Positions 41,038 through 45,830 of a stretch of 45,830 nt of DNA are shown here, one piece after another. Position 1 is the first letter of the stretch; each line of letters begins with the position of its first letter. The translations under genes and the position numbers were made by a program. The notes under the pieces are model-generated. The model did no database searches, had not been told where the DNA came from, and worked only from the letters and a program-made list of their open reading frames with translations. Source of the stretch: Oscillospiraceae bacterium (GTDB lineage: Bacteria; Bacillota; Clostridia; Oscillospirales; Acutalibacteraceae); the NCBI GenBank assembly GCA_015066445.1, contig SVOK01000014.1:1-45830 (forward strand), in the 5' to 3' direction.

Positions 41038-41815
41038 TTATCATTTACACAGTTCGGTTTCTTTTGATTCAAAATGTGATGCGAAAAAAATCGTATTGGC
41101 GGCAGAAAGTAAAGGGTTAAAAGAAATATGTTTCACCGACCATTATGACTTTAACGACGAGCCTGAAAGACAGCACGATATTTTCTCTATGGAAAACTAC
41201 CGTAGCGTATATGACAATATTTTTTCTGATAAAGTTATAATTCGTAGAGGTGTCGAATTCGGATTGACACATTGGAATCAAAACGAATTGAAAACACTGC
41301 TCTCCCAATATAATTTTGATTTTGTGATTGGATCCGTTCATTTTACCGGAGGGTATGATCCTTATTTTGAGGAGTTCTGGTTACATAACGGAATAGATGA
41401 AGGTTTTGAAAAATACCTTAAGCAAACCTTAAAATGTGTTAATGCACATAATGATTTTGATGTTTTAGGTCATATGAATTATGTGTGCAAGTCTGCATAT
41501 AACCCAACTAAACAACCGTTAAAATACTCAGATTATTCGGATATTTGCGATGAAATAATGAAAACGCTTGTAAGAAAAGGCAAAGGGATGGAAATAAATA
41601 CAAGTGGAATAGATAGAGTTGGTGAGTTTTTACCTTCCTATGATTTTATAAAAAGGTTTAAAGAACTTGGTGGGGAAATTATTACTGTAGGTTCAGATTC
41701 TCATGATGATATTAGGGTGGGGCAATACATATCTGAAGCATTAGAAATTGCTAAAGAAATTTTTGGGTATGTATGTACATTTGAAAAAAGAAGAGTAATA
41801 TTTAATAAATTATGA
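41030..41815 (+). CDS. PHP-domain phosphatase, HisJ (histidinol-phosphatase) family
   Basis: This 261-residue PHP-family metal-dependent phosphoesterase starts MFDYHLHSSVSFDSK, containing the metal-binding His-x-His. Further expected ligands are seen in EICFTDHYDF, the GVEFGLT glutamate, IGSVHFTGG, DVLGHMNYV and the late VGSDSHDD. HisJ-type enzymes hydrolyse histidinol phosphate, but many PHP proteins of this size act on other phosphates. No his genes are nearby, so the substrate is uncertain. The ATG at 41030 follows AAAGGAG; an earlier in-frame start lies within the YgjV gene. Confidence 0.8.
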   Translation: MFDYHLHSSVSFDSKCDAKKIVLAAESKGLKEICFTDHYDFNDEPERQHDIFSMENYRSVYDNIFSDKVIIRRGVEFGLTHWNQNELKTLLSQYNFDFVIGSVHFTGGYDPYFEEFWLHNGIDEGFEKYLKQTLKCVNAHNDFDVLGHMNYVCKSAYNPTKQPLKYSDYSDICDEIMKTLVRKGKGMEINTSGIDRVGEFLPSYDFIKRFKELGGEIITVGSDSHDDIRVGQYISEALEIAKEIFGYVCTFEKRRVIFNKL

Positions 41816-41858
41816 AAAACACCGGTAGTCTGTTAGCGTGGAGACTACCGGTGTTTTT
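41815..41858. terminator. Bidirectional terminator after the PHP gene
   Basis: A 17-bp perfect stem (41815-41831 with 41842-41858) has a 10-base loop, ends in T residues and begins with A residues. It starts at the last base of the PHP stop codon and separates it from the minus-strand remnant at 41867. Confidence 0.92.
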
Positions 41859-41866
41859 TATAATAA

Positions 41867-42092
41867 TTACTTGTTTACACAAACCTTAATGGGTAACTCT
41901 AATTGTGTTATTGGAAGATTTGGGTCTAAAATAGATTTGTGCAAAAGCCCTGCTGCTGTATAACCTATATCATAAAAAGGTTGATCGACTGATGCATTAG
42001 GCAAAGACGAACTAATGATAGGTTTAAGGTTATCAAATCCAACAATGTGATGATTGTGACCGTTTGTGCGAAGAGGTGAAATCTGAGGTCTA
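41867..42092 (-). pseudogene. C-terminal fragment of a LacI-family transcription regulator
   Basis: The last ~70 codons of a minus-strand frame read like the end of a LacI/PurR-type sugar-binding domain: HHIVGFDNLKP, then SVDQPFYDIGYTAAGLL (the conserved Gln-Pro before the final helix) and LPITQLELPIKV before the stop. Similarity ends near 42092, where another fragment on the plus strand begins. The DNA-binding domain and most of the ligand domain are missing, so this is a remnant. The longer open frame to 42286 is an accident of fusion. Confidence 0.65.
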
Positions 42093-42248
42093 AAATGGAC
42101 TGACTTTGATGAAGCAACAGGCAGACTAAATGTTAACCGTAGTATAGAGGTAACTAACGGAATTGTAACTGAGGGCGAAGAAAAATACAAGCAATACTCC
42201 GATGAGTACGATAAGTATATGAAAGTAATGTTTTCGTCTGATGAATAA
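42087..42248 (+). pseudogene. 3' fragment of a mobile-element gene, possibly a tyrosine integrase
   Basis: The frame is open from 42087, just after an in-frame stop, with no start codon, and ends at 42248. Its first residues, LKWTDFDEATGRLNVNR, resemble the first catalytic box of tyrosine recombinases (L-x-W-x-D-x-D and later an Arg). The remaining 30 residues (ending YMKVMFSSDE) do not look like an integrase. It is directly followed by a 48-residue gene with its own ribosome site. The identification is tentative; being a truncated fragment is clear. Confidence 0.35.
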
Positions 42249-42268
42249 AGAGAAGGTAGGTAAATACG

Positions 42269-42415
42269 ATGGGAATTGATTTTCACAACACCAAATACGG
42301 TCAGATATTTTTTGAGGTACAGTTACCGCAATTAATTCGAGAGATAGGACGTTTGACAAATGCAGTCGAGAATAATAACCAATTATTGTTTGATGCGCAA
42401 AAGGAAAAGAAATAA
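42269..42415 (+). CDS. Small mobile-element protein, 48 aa
   Basis: GAAGGTAGG lies 9 bases before the ATG. The product starts MGIDFHNTKYGQIFFEVQL and then has an amphipathic helix (PQLIREIGRLTNAVENN). Peptides with this DFHNT-x-YG-x-x-FF start occur, as far as I recall, in conjugative elements of gut Firmicutes; no function is known. It lies between a fragment and a Cys-rich frame and may be the only intact gene of the former element. Confidence 0.55.
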   Translation: MGIDFHNTKYGQIFFEVQLPQLIREIGRLTNAVENNNQLLFDAQKEKK

Positions 42416-42541
42416 AAAGTCTATTGTGATGTTTTGACTTGTGCTAATCGTTCAAAAGATGGTTTTTGCACTAAAGATGCAGTTGCTTTAAACAGCGACA
42501 GCGTATGTGAGGACAGAAGTAATGAAGAAACAACAGAATAA
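42416..42541 (+). pseudogene. Cysteine-rich small frame (DUF1540-like spacing), start lost
   Basis: Continuing in the same frame after the stop of the 48-residue gene, 41 codons read KVYCDVLTCANRSKDGFC and then SVCED before a stop. Four Cys residues suggest a small metal-binding protein. There is no ATG or GTG; only a TTG at 42434, after the first Cys, is available. Either the start codon has been lost or it was expressed as an extension of the previous gene. Confidence 0.4.
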
Positions 42542-42698
42542 GGGAAAAATAGTAAGCGGGCTGATTTTCAGCCCGCAAGCGTATTTAGAGGTTGCAACAG
42601 GTAATTGTTATTGTATTGCTCATAATATGTCTGTACGACAGGAAATAGAGTGTATTCTAATTGCCAATAAAAAACCTTACGGTAGTTTGGGTTTATAG
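42522..42698 (+). CDS. Hypothetical 58-aa protein, possibly a remnant
   Basis: The ATG at 42522 overlaps the end of the Cys-rich frame and has no clear ribosome site. The product begins MKKQQNKGKIVSGLIFSPQ and contains two Cys residues and ends in a polar tail. I do not recognise it. A 9-bp perfect hairpin, GCGGGCTGA/TCAGCCCGC (42556-42576), lies within it, which is unusual for coding sequence. Confidence 0.35.
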   Translation: MKKQQNKGKIVSGLIFSPQAYLEVATGNCYCIAHNMSVRQEIECILIANKKPYGSLGL

Positions 42699-42711
42699 AG
42701 GCTTTTCGTTT

Positions 42712-42926
42712 TTAATTATTAATTTTTTCTACATATTCAAATAATGTTTTATGTATATGACAGACCCGTTAGAGGAGAAGTAAGAAAAACCTGACTTATA
42801 CATTAGCATCATTTTTGCTCTTGACAATTCTGCTTCTGCTAAATCGAGTTGCTCTTCATCAGTAATATTTAAAAGATTTTTTAATACTGTACTTTCCTCA
42901 TATAAATAAATATCATATTTAGACAT
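42712..42926 (-). pseudogene. Frameshifted N-terminal fragment of a Fic/DOC-family toxin
   Basis: Starting at an ATG (42926) with GGAAGG upstream, the frame reads MSKYDIYLYEESTVLKNLLN and DEEQLDLAEAELSRA, the usual N-terminal helices of Fic AMP-transferases. Near 42775 the match moves to another frame, giving CHIHKTLFEYV (the family's IHKxLFExVY stretch). The catalytic HPFxxGNG region that should follow is absent, replaced by unrelated sequence. A single-base shift plus truncation makes it inactive. Confidence 0.65.
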
Positions 42927-42927
42927 T

Positions 42928-43053
42928 TTAAACCTTCCTATGCGCATTAACGAGCATTTCTATCATTTGAGAATCGGAAATAGTACCTTGCGCCCATTTG
43001 TCTGAAAGGTCTTTTGCAAAGTCCGATACAGGCACACCTTCAATACTGGTCAA
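42928..43053 (-). pseudogene. Antitoxin-like fragment of the Fic module
   Basis: Forty-one codons from a TTG at 43053 end one base before the Fic start. They read GVPVSDFAKDLSDKWAQG and SDSQMIEMLVNAHRKV, a small helical protein of the kind that precedes Fic toxins as antitoxin. There is an in-frame stop just before the TTG and no good ribosome site, so its 5' end is probably lost. Confidence 0.5.
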
Positions 43054-43088
43054 GCCTCAGACTGTAGACAAGGTGTTAGACACTGTTT

Positions 43089-43178
43089 TTATATTTCATA
43101 TTTATTGTATATTCCTTTCACATATTCACGTGGTGTTACTTCCATTCTACGCTTAAACACATAGCTAAAATAACTTTG
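43089..43178 (-). pseudogene. C-terminal fragment of a second AraC-family regulator
   Basis: The minus strand encodes QSYFSYVFKRRMEVTPREY and VKGIYNKYEI before a stop. It is parallel to the end of the intact AraC gene at 43259 (QSYFSYAFKRKMKTTPREY), and the two DNA stretches are clearly similar. Only the last recognition helix and tail remain. Confidence 0.75.
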
Positions 43179-43228
43179 CGGTAAATGCGGCGGGAAAATA
43201 AAACTTATTAAATGAAAACATTAAAGTT

Positions 43229-43260
43229 TGTTCTTATGATTTCGTAAGAACAGATTTTTT
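43229..43260 (+). terminator. Terminator-like hairpin at the end of the AraC gene
   Basis: TGTTCTTA (43229-43236) pairs with TAAGAACA (43245-43252) around an 8-base loop, followed by GA and T6. It points rightwards; on the minus strand the same stem follows the AraC stop without a T run. Confidence 0.6.
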
Positions 43261-44068
43261 ATACATCATACTGCCCATATACTTTTTTGACATATTCACG
43301 TGGGGTGGTTTTCATTTTTCGTTTGAAGGCGTAACTAAAATAACTTTGCGAAGAAAATCCACACTCGTAGGCAATTTTTGTTAGTGTATAATCGGTTGAA
43401 GTAAGCAGATTGATTGCTTTTTTAATTCTTTGCTCTTCAACAAAATCCCGTAATGTTTTACCGGTTGATGCCTTGAAAAGATTATGAAGATAAACTGGAC
43501 TAAGAGAAATATGTTTTGATATTCCTTCAAGACTTAGGTCTTCTGTGATATTATTTTTTATATATTTAATCACTCTATCAACTATTTCTTTATTGCTTGA
43601 GGTTGCATTCTTTTTATTTATCAGTTTTTTTGATTCCTTTTCAAGATTATATATTAAATCTAAAATAAGACTTTGTATGATTATATAATCACTATCAGAA
43701 CCATCATTATTATGTTGCATTATTTTTTTTAAAATACGCAAATAATATTCATGATTGGTTACGGGTATGAAATTTGGAAAATTCATAAGTTTATCAAAAA
43801 GAATGCCACTAGTTGATTGAAAATGAATATAGTAACAAGTGAAAGGTAGTTTGGAGTGGCGAATTTGATTTGGTTTGGCACATATTAGCGTATTGGCGTT
43901 TACGGGGCAGTTATCATCATCAATAAAAGATACGCCTTCATCATCCACAGGTATCTCAATTTCAAACATAGTTGTTGTTCTTTTTTGAGAAAATGCTTTA
44001 TTTTTATATATGATTCGGGAGTTATAAATTCCTGATGCAATAATTTCCGGCAAAATAATATCTTGCAT
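43259..44068 (-). CDS. AraC-family transcriptional regulator
   Basis: This 269-residue regulator has an N-terminal cupin-like sensing domain (about 1-150) and a C-terminal AraC DNA-binding domain. The latter has two helix-turn-helix units: LSLEGISKHISLSPVYLHNLFKAS-type region near residue 195 and IAYECGFSSQSYFSYAFKRKM near residue 240, ending TPREYVKKVYG. The ATG at 44068 after AAGGTGA is preferred over the GTG at 44077. It is divergent from the lactonase-esterase-dehydratase genes, with a palindrome in the shared region, so it probably controls them in response to a sugar or sugar acid. Confidence 0.88.
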   Translation of the reverse strand: MQDIILPEIIASGIYNSRIIYKNKAFSQKRTTTMFEIEIPVDDEGVSFIDDDNCPVNANTLICAKPNQIRHSKLPFTCYYIHFQSTSGILFDKLMNFPNFIPVTNHEYYLRILKKIMQHNNDGSDSDYIIIQSLILDLIYNLEKESKKLINKKNATSSNKEIVDRVIKYIKNNITEDLSLEGISKHISLSPVYLHNLFKASTGKTLRDFVEEQRIKKAINLLTSTDYTLTKIAYECGFSSQSYFSYAFKRKMKTTPREYVKKVYGQYDV

Positions 44069-44099
44069 TTTTATCACCTTAAAGTAAGATTTCTAATAA

Positions 44100-44141
44100 A
44101 GATGATAATATTTTGATATTATCATCTTCTAAAATATAATA
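44100..44141 (+). promoter_or_regulatory. Promoter with overlapping 12-bp palindrome
   Basis: AAGATGATAATA (44100-44111) and TATTATCATCTT (44118-44129) form a perfect palindrome with a 6-base centre. TTGATA (44114-44119) and TATAAT (44136-44141) with a 16-base spacer form a promoter whose -35 lies inside the palindrome. It is in the divergent region between the AraC gene and the metallo-hydrolase and is a good operator candidate. Confidence 0.6.
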
Positions 44142-44176
44142 TCATAAAATCATAAAGAATAAAAGGGGGAGTTTGT

Positions 44177-44851
44177 ATAAAAATTACATTTTTAGGTCAG
44201 GCAGGACTTTTATTTGAAAAAGATGGGTTTAAGATAATGATAGACCCCTATCTTTCTAACAGTGTTGAAAAAATTAACCCCAAAAACTATCGTAGAGTAA
44301 CGGTTGATGAAAGCTTTTTTGACATAAAACCCGATGTAATGATTTTTACACACAACCATCTTGACCACTATGATCCCGAAACAGCAGAAAGATTTATTAC
44401 TAAAGACACTAATGTTCTTGTTCTGTCACCTAAATCAGTTTGGGATGAAGTTAGAAAAATAGGCGGTAATAATAATTTCGTTTTATTTAACCGTTATACC
44501 ACTTGGACTGAAAAAGGAATCAAATTTACCGCTGTTAAAGCAGAGCACAGTGATATAACACCGATAGGCGTTATAATTGATGATAGCGAAAAGAAATATT
44601 ACATAACAGGCGATACTCTTTATAACGAAGAAATTTTTGAGGATATTCCTGAAGATATTTACACTTTATTTTTACCCGTAAATGGTGTTGGAAATAATAT
44701 GAATATGACCGACGCTTCTCGCTTTGCTCGAAGGGTAAATGCAAAAAAGACAGTACCAATACATTTTGGTATGTTTGATGAAATAAAGGCAGAAGATTTT
44801 GAATGCGAAAATAAGGTGATTCCCGAAATTTATAATGAGATAAAACTATGA
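44177..44851 (+). CDS. UlaG-like metallo-beta-lactamase-fold hydrolase with an ATA start position
   Basis: The fold starts with KITFLGQAGLLFEKDG (GQA loop and first strand) and IDPYLSNS, has the metal motif FTHNHLDHYDP, then ITGDTLYN and a final VPIHFGMFDE. These are typical of the UlaG/L-ascorbate-6-phosphate lactonase family, which opens sugar-acid lactones. The first ATG in frame (44237) would remove the first two beta strands. At the place where the protein must begin, 7 bases after GGGGGAG, the codon is ATA (44177-44179). Translation either starts at ATA or the start has been damaged by one substitution. The full product would be 224 residues. Confidence 0.7.
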   Translation: MKITFLGQAGLLFEKDGFKIMIDPYLSNSVEKINPKNYRRVTVDESFFDIKPDVMIFTHNHLDHYDPETAERFITKDTNVLVLSPKSVWDEVRKIGGNNNFVLFNRYTTWTEKGIKFTAVKAEHSDITPIGVIIDDSEKKYYITGDTLYNEEIFEDIPEDIYTLFLPVNGVGNNMNMTDASRFARRVNAKKTVPIHFGMFDEIKAEDFECENKVIPEIYNEIKL

Positions 44852-44934
44852 AAGTGACATATATAATGACTTTTTCTTTTAAGTTCATGGAGATTTTTGA
44901 CTTAAAATACTAAATAAAACAAGGGGATAAAATA

Positions 44935-45582
44935 ATGAATACCGAATATTTTAAGAATTTAGGTAGAACAGAAGAAGGTTATGCCGAAATCCAACATACA
45001 AGTGGAAGTGTTTTTTTGATTGGCGATTCTATTTGTATGGGATACCAACCATTTGTTAAAGAAAATCTTCAAAAAAAATATGATGTTGTATATCCAAATG
45101 AAAATTGTCGTAACAGTCAATACATTATTACTTCTTTGAATCGTTGGGTGCATGAATTTAAAGAGCCACAGGATGTGAAACTGGTTTCTTTTAATTGTGG
45201 ACATTGGGATGTAGCGCATTGGAATAGAGATGATGACTCGTTAACAAGTGTGGCTGAATACCAAAAAAACATCAAAAGAATTATTCGGCAACTAAAAAAA
45301 GTTTTTCCTAAAGCTATAATTTTATTTTTCACAACATCTCCTATGAGCCCGAATCCTAATATTAACCATATTAATTATAGAAGCAATAAAGAAATTGAAG
45401 TATATAATGAAGCGGCGGTTTTGGAAGCTATAGGCGAAAATGTATACGTTGCAGATATGTATGAATTTATGAAGGATTGGGATGAGACCAACTTTATAGA
45501 CTATGTGCATTTGACGATGGATGCAAATAGAGTTTTGGGTAAATTTGTAACGAAAAAAATATTAAGTTTATTAGAAGGATGA
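44935..45582 (+). CDS. SGNH/GDSL-type hydrolase (esterase)
   Basis: This 215-residue protein has the SGNH catalytic blocks: block I FLIGDSICMG with the nucleophile Ser, block III FNCGHWD (Gly/Asn-His variant of the GxND motif) and block V DYVHLT with the catalytic Asp and His. There is no signal peptide, so it acts inside the cell, most likely as a carbohydrate acetyl-esterase or similar lipase-like esterase. A ribosome site AAGGGGA precedes the ATG. It is the second gene of the presumed AraC-controlled operon; a role in deacylating imported sugars is inference. Confidence 0.8.
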   Translation: MNTEYFKNLGRTEEGYAEIQHTSGSVFLIGDSICMGYQPFVKENLQKKYDVVYPNENCRNSQYIITSLNRWVHEFKEPQDVKLVSFNCGHWDVAHWNRDDDSLTSVAEYQKNIKRIIRQLKKVFPKAIILFFTTSPMSPNPNINHINYRSNKEIEVYNEAAVLEAIGENVYVADMYEFMKDWDETNFIDYVHLTMDANRVLGKFVTKKILSLLEG

Positions 45583-45588
45583 TGTTAA

Positions 45589-45830
45589 ATGAAAGTAACT
45601 GATGTAAAGACCTTTACGGTCGATTGTTTCAGAACAAACTGGGTGTTTGTTAAGGTTTATACCGATGAGGGTATAACAGGTGTGGGTGAGGCTACACTCG
45701 AATATAAGGAGAAGGCTCTCATCGGAGCGGTTGAACATATTAAGGAATATCTTGTTGGTAAAAATCCTTTAGATATTGAAAAACATTTCCACGATATTTA
45801 CAGAGATGCTTATTGGCGTGGCGGTGCAGT
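45589..45830 (+). CDS. Enolase-superfamily sugar-acid dehydratase (mandelate racemase/DgoD-like), N-terminal part
   Basis: The gene runs off the window after 80 codons. AGAAGGATG precedes the ATG. The visible part is the capping domain of the mandelate racemase/muconate lactonising group: MKVTDVKTFTV, VKVYTDEGITGVGEAT and DIYRDAYWRGG. The last segment is typical of galactonate and mannonate dehydratases. The catalytic barrel is outside the window, so the exact substrate cannot be told. Together with the lactonase-like protein it suggests lactone opening followed by sugar-acid dehydration. It starts 6 bases after the esterase gene. Confidence 0.85.
   Translation, partial: MKVTDVKTFTVDCFRTNWVFVKVYTDEGITGVGEATLEYKEKALIGAVEHIKEYLVGKNPLDIEKHFHDIYRDAYWRGGA

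Noticed and set aside
41867-42286. A single 139-residue minus-strand gene
   Set aside because: Only the last ~70 codons resemble a LacI-type protein; the first half is antisense to a different plus-strand fragment and the join is abrupt.
44571-44888. 105-codon minus-strand frame over the metallo-hydrolase
   Set aside because: It is a shadow of a conserved coding sequence with intact metal-binding motifs on the plus strand.
1-45830. CRISPR array or cas genes, prophage structural genes, restriction systems
   Set aside because: No regularly spaced direct repeats and no cas, capsid, tail or restriction-enzyme motifs were found.

Overview
The window is a low-GC Firmicutes chromosome segment, most likely from an anaerobic, spore-forming Clostridia member of the gut Oscillospiraceae/Ruminococcaceae type. 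The evidence is the B. subtilis-like order of its housekeeping genes, Gram-positive ribosome binding sites with some TTG/GTG starts, consensus sigma-A promoters, PASTA kinase and RemA genes, and a 27-codon spoVM gene. The genus cannot be fixed from the sequence alone.

Layout. (1) 1-5688, plus strand: the end of a capsule or cell-wall glycan cluster, capE (partial)-capF-nucleotidyltransferase-capG. These genes make UDP-N-acetyl-L-fucosamine. They are followed by an unusual nitrilase-glycerophosphodiesterase fusion and a bidirectional terminator. (2) 5740-11816, minus strand: serS with its own promoter, a MITE-like repeat, and a maltodextrin-type operon (lipoprotein binding protein, two permeases, malQ). 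(3) 11817-12761: a gene-poor stretch with a 164-bp inverted repeat. It also holds a structured leader-like RNA whose intrinsic terminator abuts the start of a small SLOG-fold gene. (4) 12791-20776, plus: the translation/transcription operon rimP-nusA-rnpM-ylxQ-infB-rbfA-nrnA-truB-ribF, ending at a second MITE-like element. (5) 21075-27021: ftsK/spoIIIE, a ComEC-like metallo-hydrolase, a Gx transporter, asnB and a 59-residue small protein. (6) 27052-39332: a second conserved run, yicC-remA-gmk-rpoZ-priA-def-fmt-rsmB-rlmN-prpC-prkC-rsgA-(49-aa membrane peptide)-spoVM. It matches the B. subtilis order except that coaBC, rpe and thiN are absent.

(7) 39333-45830 is accessory. It starts with a truncated lipoprotein-like peptide, a degraded tRNA-Gln with an insertion in its T arm, and an exact 3' half of tRNA-His cut in the anticodon loop. 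That last fragment is what remains when an integrative element enters a tRNA gene. Beyond it lie a YgjV-family membrane protein and a PHP phosphatase. Next comes a 1.3-kb stretch of gene wreckage: the tail of a LacI-type regulator, an integrase-like fragment, small mobile-element ORFs, a frameshifted Fic toxin with antitoxin, and the tail of an AraC regulator. The window ends in an AraC-controlled cluster (UlaG-type lactonase homologue, SGNH esterase, enolase-superfamily dehydratase) that looks like sugar-acid catabolism.

The most interesting signals are the candidate cis-regulatory RNA in front of the SLOG gene, the nitrilase-GDPD fusion, the tRNA-His attachment scar, and a metallo-hydrolase whose only well-placed initiation codon is ATA. 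No CRISPR array, rRNA gene or intact tRNA was found.
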